Assembly: GCA_015680905.1 (NCBI GenBank)
Contig: CM027384.1
Coordinates: forward strand, 73,875,501-73,939,500
DNA length: 64,000 nt
Direction of reading: 5' to 3'
Origin: Coptis chinensis
Lineage: Eukaryota; Streptophyta; Magnoliopsida; Ranunculales; Ranunculaceae
The translations under genes were made by a program, and so were the position numbers. Within the stretch, counting starts at the first letter, position 1, and the number at the start of each line of letters is the position of its first letter. Below the pieces are notes generated by a model. The model did no database searches. It had not been told where the DNA came from and saw nothing but the letters and a program-made list of their open reading frames with translations. This document shows, in pieces, positions 46,699 to 58,269 of the stretch.

Positions 46699-47079
46699 CT
46701 ATGAAGAATAAGATGAACTAAGCTTAAGGCATTCACTCTGACATCTCCGTAGGCAGATATCATTCCAATTAGGTACTTGGTGTTGGTTAACGCAGACAGT
46801 TCGAGCACATGCGTCAGAACAAGCATCAAGCTCAGACACACCGCAAACCGTAACACAAGTGTCGGGTGTCGGGTCCTTCGAAAATGCACCGACCCTCTTC
46901 AACATTCTCTTTGAGGTGCAAACTCTCTCACAGACAAAGACGTCGTCCGAGCTCTTCTCCCTCCCTCGGGCACTCTTAATCCTCTGCTCCTCAGCACGTC
47001 TCCTCTTCATCCTAAGAGCTTGTGCAGTGACAAGAGCGGGAACTGTAGCCCCCAACAGGGACCACCATACATCTACCAT
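46699..47079 (-). CDS. Conserved Cys-rich plant protein with N-terminal membrane segment, unknown function
   Basis: 126 residues, ATG at 47079-47077. A hydrophobic N-terminus (VWWSLLGATVPALVTAQAL) probably spans or anchors in a membrane, followed at once by a basic patch (RMKRRRAEEQRIKSARGREK). The rest is a compact Cys-rich domain with spaced pairs: VFVCERVCTSKRM, DTCVTVCGVSELDACSDAC, TVCVNQHQVPNWNDICLRRC and QSECLKLSSS. The clean frame, lack of repeats and family-like spacing mark a real single-copy host gene, and it resembles a conserved plant protein of unknown role that I recall only in outline. The twelve Cys could bind metal or form disulphides, like twin CX3C or CX9C proteins, but the spacing is irregular. 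The start is preceded by a probable acceptor (ccttaccag at 47124-47132), so the 5' UTR is spliced. Confidence 0.85.
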   Translation of the reverse strand: MVDVWWSLLGATVPALVTAQALRMKRRRAEEQRIKSARGREKSSDDVFVCERVCTSKRMLKRVGAFSKDPTPDTCVTVCGVSELDACSDACARTVCVNQHQVPNWNDICLRRCQSECLKLSSSYSS

Positions 47080-48813
47080 GTCTGCTTTGCTAAAGTTTTG
47101 GTTTTGATGATTCTCCTCCTTACCTGGTAAGGCAAAAATCTCTAATAAGAACTTGAAAATGCCAATACTATGCTGTACAAATATAAAATCAGTTTAATGT
47201 GGATGTCAAACCATAATCTCATCAGAACTCAGAATAGTTTAGGAGGAAATAAATTAACAGATTTCTCAACTGTAAAATGCTTCAATTTGCTTTACAGGAA
47301 AAACACAGTAGATTAGGATCCTTCTCCTTTCCTCCCTGCCCCTGATCATCCTCAACCCTTCGAAAATTACTTTGACCATTAATCCAAAACTATAAATGTT
47401 GTGTACTAGAAAATGATTCATTGTTTCCTGCCTTACATATCTATGTAGTAAGCAATTCCAAAAAGATTTCCATGGGAATTTTTTGTCACACCATTTTGTT
47501 TTTTTAACACTGTTCCACCACCCAAGGAACCCATAGCTTAATCCGACAAATACTTTTTTTCTTATCGGTAAAATATGAGGTGTGTGTGTGTGTGTGCGCG
47601 GACACTCATAGGGGAGGGATCCATATACAACACTTTTTGTACAACAGTTTATACTTTGTAGGATGAGATATCTCACTCAGATACAACAAAGGGAAAGACA
47701 GATACAATAACAATACTATAAAAAAGAAAACTATGACTACTAGAGAAAACTAAAACAAAGAGATGCAATCATGCATGGCCGAGCAAGGAACCCCATCTGA
47801 ACATAATATCCCTGAAAGGTGTATCTGAACCCTAAACCCTCCCAAATCTTTGACCAGAGAAAGACTAATCCCTTGATTGCTACAATCATTTGTGTCATAG
47901 TCATCGCACATCCGACAAATACACTGACCAGAAAACACTATTACAGATTTGAAAAATGACCTTATGCCTAATAGTGTTCAAATTGTGTCTTATATCAACT
48001 ATCTTGCTCACAAACAGAATGGAGGAGAACAAAAATCTCTGGGAAAGAACAAAAGTCCTCTTTAAAAGGAATGGTACCTTATGGGCTGAAGTGTCCAGGG
48101 ATTGACACCCTTATTCACAGTAATGTATCAGAGTATCAAACTTTCTGCTGCTTCAAAATCAACCGCAAGGGAACACGCTATACAAGAGAGCATAGACTAA
48201 ACTACGACAACTGAGAGAGAAAAGCTACCAAAAACTTCCTACTTTCAAATCTCAAGTGTTTACTCAACCTTCGCAACATGATGAAACATCAAGGCAAACA
48301 AATACACTCTTATAGTCATGCAATACGATTGTAATTGATTTCAAAGGATGAACACTTGCATTAAACATAACAAACAAAAATGTGAAACAACAGCCTTACA
48401 GATCTAAAACATGAGCAATTTGAGCATTTGCATGTGTCTTAAGTGTTCAAACAACAAAAAGACCTTATCCTGCAACAGCATTGCAAGTCTGAATTTTAAT
48501 CTTATCAGCTTATGCGTGTTTGTCTATTCCAAGTGGTCAATATTTTTCCTAATACAAATATAAAGTATATCCACACATAATAAAGTCACACAAGGGTTCC
48601 AGGTCAACTTATCATGTGAGATAAAATTCCCAATTCAATTATTAAGACTAACTCAAGCAACATAATCAAACCCCAATGTCAAACCCTAATTCCTCTATCA
48701 AAACAACAAAACACTAACAATCAAAACCACAAAACACATTGTTTCTCAACTTATAAACATTTAGTACGAAATATTTCTGAAAATAAATAAAACATGGAAA
48801 AAAATGAGCTTAC

Positions 48814-48885
48814 TTAAATAGGATACAGCAATTTTCTTCACTCCAACTCAACACTGAAGAAGACAAAATTGAGAGGGAAAGAATG
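48814..48885 (-). other. Probable 5' UTR exon of the Cys-rich gene
   Basis: Minus strand: purine/pyrimidine-rich ctttccctctcaattttgtc leads to a donor (tatttaa-gtaagc, GT at 48812-48813). Joined to the acceptor before 47123 it leaves a 1.7-kb intron upstream of the ATG. Upstream, ggccttttaaaatggccc and gggcctaac motifs are promoter-like. The model is inferred from signals only. Confidence 0.45.
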
Positions 48886-49233
48886 AACCTCATTTTATGT
48901 TTCTGGGCCATTTTAAAAGGCCTTAATAGTTAGGCCCATAATCTAAATAACTAGGCCCAATGGTAGACCAGCCCGTAAACATACTTAGTCCAAGGTGGCA
49001 AGGTTGGAATAAGTCAACCAAGTGTATTTTCGTTGATCGTACACTTAGCTATTTAAATATGCATTTTTGGAGGAAGTCTATCCTATTTAATTAGAGTCAA
49101 ATGTTGCACGATTTGTGTTTCTTGTTCCTAGAAACTTACATCGCTTGCTAGCGAAGAATTCCGACATCTGAGAACTGCTGAACTGATAAAAAAAGAATTT
49201 TACTAGGAAACTTGTACATACGTGTTGAAAGTG

Positions 49234-49242
49234 TTATATAAG
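49234..49242 (+). promoter_or_regulatory. Likely TATA box of family member E
   Basis: ttatataag, 44 bp upstream of the ATG at 49286, in the position expected for a plant core promoter. Confidence 0.5.
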
Positions 49243-49285
49243 TGGGGGCCTTATTATGGTGTTCACTTTGAAATTCAAAGAAGCA

Positions 49286-50279
49286 ATGGTAATGAAAATA
49301 GCAACAATTTTTTTGGTCTTGTTCTTGTACGTGCAAATCTCGACATCTAGCATTACTCTTGAATCAAATGTTGGCCCAGGTATTTTATTCGTTTAGCTTA
49401 TTATCACGATTTGAAATGTCAATTATGTTTCATCTTATGAATCCTTTATTGAGTGCTATTCAGCTCATTTTGATTCTAAACACATGATCAATAAGAACTC
49501 CCTCAGTCAGAGTTCTAGACATGAAACTTATATACTAGAATGACTAGATGACACACTTGAAATCCGGTTTTTCTAATAATCATCTCTAGTAAGGGACATG
49601 CATATAACTGAAATGTTGGAGTTTTCTTGCATTATATGTTACATACTAGCAGTTTTCAAATGACATAACCTTATATTTTCAGAGTGGAACAGAACATCTT
49701 TGGCAAAGAAAATAATAGTTGAGCCTATCATATTAGATAGCCATGCAATCGGAGTTGAAAAGTTAGAGCAGGGTCGTATAGGCGGTGTTGGTCGAATGGT
49801 CGTTGTCAGCCGTCCTGGTGGTGGTGGTGGTGGTGGTGGCAGTGGAGGTGGAAGTGGTGGAGGTGGTCGTGGTGGTGGCAGTTCTAGTGCTGGTGCTGGT
49901 GCTGGTGGAGGTGGAGGTGGTCGTGGTGGTGGCAGTTCTAATACTGGTGGCAGTGGAGGTGGTGGTCGCAGTGGTGGCAGTGGTGCGACTAGTGGTGGGG
50001 GAGGTGGTCGTAGTGGTAGTGGTGGCAGTCGTCTAATACTGGTGGCAGTGGAGGTGGTGGTCGCAGTGGTGGCAGTGGTACAGACAAGGTGGTCCCAGGG
50101 GAGGTGGGTCCCCAGGTAAAGGAGGCCCAACTAAGGGATCTGGTAACAATCCTGGAGGTTCCGCTGGGGGAAATCGCGTGGCTTCCGGAGGAACTCGCTG
50201 CAGTGGTTATCCCAGCATCTACAACCCTTTCATTGCAGCACTTACAACTATAATCACTGTGGCAGCCTTAAAAGTTTGA
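49286..50279 (+). pseudogene. Gly-rich secreted protein family member E, frame-disrupted
   Basis: Exon 1 49286-49379 (MVMKIATIFLVLFLYVQISTS, a signal peptide close in sequence to that of member A), phase-1 intron, exon 2 from 49683. Exon 2 starts EWNRTSLAKKIIVEPIIL and then has a long Gly core (repeats of GGGGRGGGSS, GAGAGG, GGRSGG). A 2-nt gain in a repeated segment near 50029 (ggcagtcgtctaat against ggcagttctaat near 49931) and a second net shift near 50080 throw the frame off to a stop at 50119. The conserved C-terminus (GGTRCSGYPSIYNPFIAALTTIITVAALKV, stop 50277-50279) is intact in a +1 frame. It is either a recent pseudogene or a sequencing/assembly error in GGT repeats. Confidence 0.7.
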
Positions 50280-50519
50280 TATATAGTTAGAATTAAATTG
50301 AAGTAGAAATTCTTTATTCGTAATATGGTTTACCAAAATTCTATAGGTTCCGCTGGGGAAATTTTGGCTTCCGGAGGAACTCGCACAGTGGTTATCCCAG
50401 CATCTACAACCCTTTCATTGCAAAGAAGTACAAACTAAAATCAAGGTGGCAGCCTTAAAAGTTTGATATATAGTTAGAATTAAATTGAAGTAGAAATTCT
50501 TTATTCGTAATATGGTTTA
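50157..50519. repeat. Tandem duplication of the tail and 3' UTR of member E
   Basis: About 50157-50331 is repeated at 50346-50519 (period 189 bp), covering the NPF tail codons, the stop and agttagaattaaattgaagtagaaattctttattcg. The second copy has small deletions and no open frame. Confidence 0.85.
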
Positions 50520-51649
50520 ACAGGAAGATTTACATTATTTGTAATTACAGACGTAGTGAAGGATAAAACAGTGTAGTTGGTTTACGTAGCAAATAATAGT
50601 AACACCGTATATTTGACTGTACCAACTGTGCTTGAAAGAGTTGATATCTAAGCCTATAATAGTGTATACTAGATTTTGGACCCGGGCTTACGCTCGGGAT
50701 CTATTAAATATTTTGTGTGCTGAAAAGCCTTTACAAAATATCTCACGCAAATTTTCGGATCAGAATATATTTTTATTGAAAATAAATCAAAATACGTTAA
50801 TGAGAAGTGATTATGGTGCATAAGTACTTGGAAATTAAGGGATCAAATTGAGATAACCTATTCACTTTGTGGTTTAGGATATTAATCCGTAATTTTTAAA
50901 TAAAATTATTTTAAACTCGATCTAGCATGTATAATAGTTTTCTTAGATTTATAGTGATTTAGCGGCAAATTTTCGAATCATAATATATTTTTATTGAAAA
51001 TAAACCAAAATACGTTAATGAGCAGCGATTATAGTGTATAAGTACTTGGGAACTAAGGAATTAAATTGAAATAACCTCTTCACTTTGTGGTTTAAAATAT
51101 TAATTCGTAATTTTCAAATAGAATTATTTTAAACTTAATCTAGCTTGTATAATAGTTTTATTAGATTTATGGTAATTTAGCTGTAAATCATCACCGTTCA
51201 GCTTACGGGGTGTATAAATCACTAAAACATATTGATTATTTCCATATCATCAAAAAATACACTACTCCCATTTGAAAAGATTTATCACATGAACGTGTCC
51301 TATGAACGAGTGTCATTATATTAAATTATTCTAAAAAATATTAGCAACTATGCATAGCTATGAAAAAATAAAAATTATATTAATTACTCATTTAAATTTC
51401 TTGCACCATTCTCTATAAAAAGGAAGTACCAAACCTTGATAAAACTCACTCGACTTCTTTTTATTGTTAGGTTTAATAATATAAGTTTGATTAAAGTTTT
51501 GTGAGAATGTCCAATGTGGCCAAAATAATATTGAAGCTGCTTGAATAGCAAGACATTCTCAATCACAATAAAAAAAATTATAATAAATACTATTTAAAAT
51601 GCAAAATTATATTTGTCGAGACATTTATTCTCTCTACATATAATACAAA

Positions 51650-53110
51650 TATGTTTTAGGGTTATTAGTTCAATGCATTTGCATCAAGTTTTTGATTTTC
51701 CATTAATTATATATTCTTTAAGATTAGTTTAATGTAGTACATTGCATCCAGTTTCTAATTTTTCATTAATTATTCTTTAAGGCTAGTTCAATGCAGTTGC
51801 ATCAAGTTTCCAATTTTCTGTTAATTATTATTTGAGGTTAGTTCAGTGCAATTGTATCCACTTTATGATTTCCAGTTAGTTATTCATTAAGGTTAATTTA
51901 GTACAGTTGCATCTAATTTTCGATGTTTTGTTAATTAGTCTTTGAGATTAGTTCATTGTATTTGCATCCATGTTCCAATCTCCCGTTAATTACTCTTTGA
52001 GGTTAGTTTAATACATCTGCATCCAATTTTTGATTTTCTATTAATTGTTTTTTTAGGTTAGTTCGATAGTTTACAATTTCTATACAGTTTACATATATGT
52101 AAGGGTCTATTTTTATAAATTCACTTTCGTTTTGGGTTCCCAATTACTCGTAATTACTCATGTGAAAAGGCTAAAAAAATGGACATTTATGCTTTGAGAG
52201 GTCGGTCGCGATCACGCTTTACATCCGACTTCCGATTTCTAGTTAACTATTTTTTGAGGTTATTTCAATACATTTGCATCCAATTTTTGATTTCCAGTTA
52301 GTTAATATCTGATTTTAATTTAATGCAGTTGCATCCAGTTTTTGGTTTTCCGTTAATTATTCTTTGAGGTTAGTTCAATGCAGTTGCATCCGATTTCTGA
52401 TTTTATGTTAATTGTTTTTTGAGATTAGTTCAATGCATTTGCATCAAATTTCCGATTTCTCATTAATTATTTTTTGAGGTTAGTTCAATGCAGTTACACC
52501 AAATTTATAATTTCCCGTTAATTATTTATTTAGGTTAGTTCAGTGTGGTTTCATCCATTTTTTAATATTTCGTTAATTAGTCTTTGAGATTACTTCATTG
52601 CATTTGGATCCAGTTTTCAATTTCCCGTTAATAACTCTTTAAGGTTAGTTCAATGCATCTGCATCTAGTTCCTGATTATTTATGCTTTGAGGTTAGTTCG
52701 TTACAATTATATTCGGTTTCTGATTTCCCATTAACTATTCTTTGAGGTTATTTCAATGCATTTGCATTTAATTTCCAATTTCCTACCAATTATTCTATGA
52801 GGTTAGTTCAAAGCAGGTACATTCGGTTTTTTATTTTTTGTTTATTATTTTTTTGAGTTAAGTTCAATGCATTTCCATCAAATTTTTGGTTTTCCATTAA
52901 TTATTATTTGAGGTTTGTTTGATATATTTGCATACCATTTCCGATTTTTCGTTAAATATTTTTCAAAGATTTGCATCCAATTTCTAATTTCCCATTAATT
53001 ATTCTTTGTCGTTAGTTTAATTCAATTTGTATAAAGTTTCCAATTTCCTGTTAATTACTCTTTGAGCTCAGTTATATATTTGAATCCAGTTTTCGATTTC
53101 CTTATAATTA
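51650..53110. repeat. Minisatellite block 1 in Helitron 1, about 58-62-bp units
   Basis: More than twenty diverged copies of ttagttcaatgca(g/t)ttgcat followed by ccagtttc(t/c)gatttcc and gttaattattctttgagg. There is no coding capacity. Confidence 0.9.
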
Positions 53111-53139
53111 TCTAATGTGGTGTGTAATACCAACTTCTA

Positions 53140-53640
53140 CTGATCCATCTGTAGTGTCATTGCAAACATGACATAAAAAGTAAATTATGCTTAATTTACT
53201 ATGTGGGATCATCGAAAAGATTATTCAGTTTTCGATTTCCCATTAATTATTCTTTAAATTATGCATGACTCACTATGTGGAATCGATCTTCAAAGATTAT
53301 CTACGAACGGGTGTTGTTATATTAATTATTCTGAAAAATATTTGCAAATATGCAGAACTATTATATATTAATATTATATTGATCACTAAACCAAATTTCT
53401 TATAATGTGAAAACCTCTCTCTCCCATTAAAAAAAAAAAAAAAAACATTTGATAAAACCCTTCAACTTTATTTTGTTGTTTAATAATAGAAGTTTGATTG
53501 ATGTTTTGTGAGATTGCCTAATAAGGCAAAGTTCATATATATTGAAACTACTTGAATACAGAAAGAGATAAGATAAACACCATTTTAAATACAAAACTAT
53601 ATTTATCGAGATATTCCACAATATATAACCCAACTATGTT
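53140..53640. repeat. Interruption between minisatellite blocks, copy of 51260-51650
   Basis: The order of motifs (acgggtgttgttatattaattattctgaaaaatatt, gataaaacccttcaactttattttgttg, gaagtttgattgatgttttgtgagat) matches 51300-51540, so a larger unit of non-repeat flank plus minisatellite was duplicated. Confidence 0.75.
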
Positions 53641-54410
53641 TTGAGGTTAGTTCAATGTATTTGCATCCAGTTTATGATTTTCCATTATTTATATTTTGAG
53701 GTTAGTTTAATGCAGTTGCATCCAATTTTCAATTCTCGTTATTTATTTTTTGAGATCAATTAAATGCCGTTGCATCCAGTTTCTGATTTCTCGTTAATTA
53801 TTCTTTTTGGTTAGTTTAATACATTTGCATCCAATTTCCAATTTCCTGTTAATTGTTCTTCAAGGTTAGTTTGATGCATTTGCATTCAGTTTTTGATTTC
53901 CCGTTAATTATTATGTGAGATTAATTTAATGTATTTGCATCTAGTTTCTGATTTCTCGTTTATTATTTGATAAATTTGTATTTGCATCTAGTTTCCGATT
54001 TCCTGTTAATTATTTTTTAAGATTAGTTCCACGCATTTGCATTATGTTTCCAATTTATAATTAATTTTTCTTTGAGGTTAGTTCAATGCAGTTGTATTCA
54101 GTTTTCGATTTTCTGTTAATTTAATCTTTGAGGGTTAGCTCAATGCATTTGCATCCAGTTTCCGATTTTATGACAATTATTTTTTAATGTTAGTTTGATG
54201 TATTTGCATCCAAATTTTGATTTTTCGTTAATTATTTTTTGAGATTAGTTTAATGTAGTTGTATCCATATTTCAATTTTCTATTAATTACTTTTTAAGAT
54301 TAGTTTAATGCTTGTATTTGCATCCAGTTTCCAATTTTCCGTTAAATATTATTTGAGGTTAGTTCGATATATTTGCATCGAGTTTTTGGTTCCTCATTAA
54401 TTGTTTTTTT
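53640..54410. repeat. Minisatellite block 2 in Helitron 1
   Basis: Same unit as block 1, about twelve copies. Confidence 0.9.
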
Positions 54411-54966
54411 TTACGTTACTTTCATTCAATATTATACATATTTTAAAATATTTGTCATTATTGTTTTGTCGTTATTATTATTTTTTTTTCATTTTCTATT
54501 ATATATTTTGTGATGTTATTTTTTGTATAATTGTTACGTGTTAAAGATATATTCGAAATGGGTCGGTGCTTTATCATAGTCTCATAGACACTAAAATTGT
54601 ATGATTTGTAATATGGAATTAGTTTCTACAAATCATTTATTTTTTAGCAATTTTTTTTATTTGATCAAATATATAAAAATTAGAACAATAAAAGTGTTTG
54701 ATTCGTAATATGAAATTGCATTATACAAATCACCTATTTTTTAGCAATTTTTTTTTTATTTGATCAAATATATAAGAATTGAAAATACACTCAAACTCTC
54801 CAAAGAGGTTCCATGTACGTAGGATTGTAGGCTTATTAGAAAATACTATATTTCATATTATAGTGCCACATAAGATAGATAAAAGGCTAACTCTCATATT
54901 AGAGTGACACATAGGAGAGAGAAAATCCTCCTTTAAAGGTCTCTGTTTTAGTATATAGATAGTAGA

Positions 54967-57900
54967 CTAGATTTTGGACCCGGGCATACGCCCGAGATCT
55001 ATTAAATATTTTGTGTGCTGAAAAGGCTTTACAAAATGTCTTACACAAATTTTTGAATCAGAATATATTTTTAATGAAAATAAGTTGAAATACGTTAATG
55101 AGCAGCGACTATGGTGCATAAGTATTTGGAAACTAAGAGATCAAATTGAGATAACATCTTCACTTTGTGGTTTAGGATATTAATCTGTAATTTTCAAATA
55201 GAATTATCTTAAACTCGATCTAGCTTGTATAATAATTTTCTTAGATTTATGGTGATTTAGCGGCAAATTTTCAAATCAGAATATATTTTTATTGAAAATA
55301 AACCGAAATACGTTAATGAGCAGCGATTATGGTGGATAAGTACTTGGAAACTAAGGGATCAAATTGAGATAGCCTATTCACTTTGTGGTTTAGAATATTA
55401 ATCCGTAATTTTCAAATAGAATTATCTTAAACTCGATCTAGCTTATATAATAGTTTTCTTAGATTTATGTTGATTTAGCGGTAAATCATCACCGCTCGGC
55501 TTACGTACTAATTTGTACAAATTTCTAAAATATCTATCAAATCACTAAAACAGATTGATTGTTTCCATATCCTCAAAGAGTACACTACTCCCACTTGAAA
55601 AAATTTATTACATAAACGTGTTCTACGATGACTTGATGAATACAAAAAAAAAAAATTCTCTTTCAAGAAAATTTGTTAACCTACTTAGAATACTCCCCCA
55701 AGTATATTATATATTTTTTTTAGGTTATTGTTTGTATACATGCAAAATATAGTTATTCAATTCCAACATGAATAACATATCGAGAAGATCATGTCGTTCT
55801 ATGTCTTTCATCAATGTGAACATGTCAAAATGTTAACGTAAAATTGGATAGGTAAAATGAATAATAACCATTAATTTTCAAATTTGAACAAGCTAATAAT
55901 CAAATGGATGGAAGAAAAGTGTGTAATATTTCAAATAACATTCCCTTTCCAAACTTGAAGTTTCTAACACATACCTTGAACTTACAATAAAATGCTTAAA
56001 TATTCCATCTTATTCCACCTTTTTCCTTATTTCTTATAGTAAATTTATCTATTCTCAATGTTTTTGCAAGCACATTGCAAAACAAAGTTTGGACGAAGAA
56101 ATAGTACCACAAAGTTCTTCTAATATTGCACTAATGTTGAAAGGGATGGTATCAATAAAGTGTTACAAAAATAATTATAACAATAATTCACACAAACACT
56201 CTTCACTCTTTTAGACCAAAGAATTATCATCTATCAATTATCAGTAGAACACTCGTAAAAATTTTTAAGCTTCGATATATTTTACTCCAAAATTATTAAA
56301 TTAAATTCCTACAACCAAAAAATGTTTAGGTGGCTCTCTTTGCAACCAAAGTTTGTTGTGTATCGAATAAAGATTAAGTTGTTGAGCTATTACAAGTTCA
56401 ACTGTAGTTCCATCACTTTGAAATGGTCATCACAATGCAAATTCAATAATAGCTTTCTTATGCAATACCAAGAGTAGCTCATATAGGACATCATATTATT
56501 ATACAACTTGGCAAAATTCTACTCCATGATGATATGAACATTCTATAAGTATCCACACCTATTTATGAAGTTAGAGCGGTGAAACATACTTGGCAGGATC
56601 CTACTCTATGATATGGACATTCTATAAGCATCCTGACTCATATCTTTTAGCACTATCACATCATCCTGCACTCAGAATGAACACAAATTTTGAATTTTTT
56701 TTTAGCACTATCTCATCTTCCTGTACTCGGAAAAAAAAAGAACAAAACTTAGGAAACCAAAGACAGCCGCCTCGATCAGTTAATTTAATCCTCGCTCTTG
56801 AATTAAGTGATTTCACTCACCGTATCTTGTATTTGTTATAAGAGTTAGTTCCAATTTATGTTCTAGGAGCTGAAATGAAATGTAAGAAGGTTGTATATAT
56901 TCGATCAGTTAAAAAAAAAGCCAATGTATTGTTTATAAATGAAATTAGTTAAGTACATATACTTAAAGTTTTGCTTACCATTTGGGCCCTAAAGGAAACC
57001 GTCCCAAGTGCCAAATACAATTTTGCCTTTGAGTTCATTTGTATTTCCCGATGATATTCGAATACAAAATCTAGATTGTTATAGTCAGCTCTTATTGTAG
57101 TGGAAAAAACTATATGGATTCACATGTAAACGTACTCTATTGCTATATATACATTGAATAGAAAAATGGCATCACATGCATAACCATGCATTACATCTAC
57201 CTATCTTCCAAATATGACTATCGGTGATCGTCCGATCATTTCATAGTGTTCTTAAACCGATAGAAGCACAATTTTCTACATTAATGAGAAAGAACTTGTG
57301 AGAGTTTGCACCTTGACATTTGATCTTGTGTTAATTTTGATATTTTCTGAATCGAGTGTTCGAGTGTATGTATGTGAGAGGTTGTGTTTGGATGATTATT
57401 AGATATATCATTAGATTGTCTAAAGAAACAATATTATACAAAGAAGCATAAATCAAATGTGCAAATAAAAGCACCCCTTCATAATAAGCTGGTGTTCTTT
57501 TTACATGTCTAGACTTTCAATATGTATTATCATATTGTAGCCTGTATGTGTTTGAAAATCAGAATGAGATCCAAGAAAGAAAAAAACGAAAAGAATAAAA
57601 ATACATATGTTAAAAATGTGAGAGTCGTGATGGGTATTCGAAAGCACTTACTCTGAAGTATATTGGTCTACTTCTTAAGAAGTTAATAACCAACAACAAA
57701 TACAAATTCCAGGTATATGAAGGGGTTATGCGAATAACATTTTGAGTGTTCTAATTTGGTACATCTCACATAATCCTTAGAGAATGTGGGGAACCGTCGG
57801 AAGCTGATTTTACACTCTATAATAAGTTATTAAAAGAATATGTAGTGTTTTTTAGGCCGCATTAAAGATATATTTGAAATAAGTCGGTGCTTTATCATAG

Positions 57901-58269
57901 ACACTAAAAGTGTATGATTTGTAATAGAGAATTAGCTTATACAAATCACCTATTTTTTAGCAATTTTTTTATTTGATCAAATATATAAGAATTGGAACAC
58001 TAAAAGTGTTTGATTCGTAATAGGAAATTACCTTATACACATCACCTATTTTTTAGCAATTTTTTTTATTTGATCAAATATATAAGAATTGGAAATACAC
58101 TCAAATTCTTCAAAGAGGTTTAATGTACATGGGATTGTATGCTATTAGAAAAGAATATATTTTCATATTAGAGTGCCACATATGAGAGAGAAAATGATAT
58201 CTCTCATATTAGAGTGCCACATAGGAGAGAGAAAAATCTCTTTTATAGGTCTCTACTTTAGTATATAAA
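54967..58269 (-). mobile_element. Non-autonomous Helitron 2
   Basis: It begins (plus strand) actag-attttggacccgggcatacgcccgag, the same 3' terminus as Helitron 1 with a more perfect hairpin, only seven bases after the 5' end of Helitron 1. The right end near 58269 (ctttagtatata) has lost the terminal GA. The shared 3' 500 bp and 5' 400 bp show it is the same family, but the middle (55500-57850) is unrelated and lacks the minisatellite. No gene is recognised inside. Confidence 0.7.

Larger units (their letters stand above)
50669..54959 (-). mobile_element. Non-autonomous Helitron 1
   Basis: On the minus strand the 3' end is a hairpin (cccgagc-gtaa-gcccggg) followed by tccaaaat and CTAG, with host T next, the Helitron rule (hairpin, about ten bases, CTRR-T). 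The 5' end is TCTATATACTAAA next to host A. No TSD or TIR. The interior is a 60-bp minisatellite plus a repeated 240-bp block (50730-51190). No Rep/helicase gene. Confidence 0.75.

Noticed and set aside
49639..50130. Minus-strand poly-Pro open frame
   Set aside because: It is the antisense of the GGT-repeat core of member E; GGT/GGC repeats open several frames.
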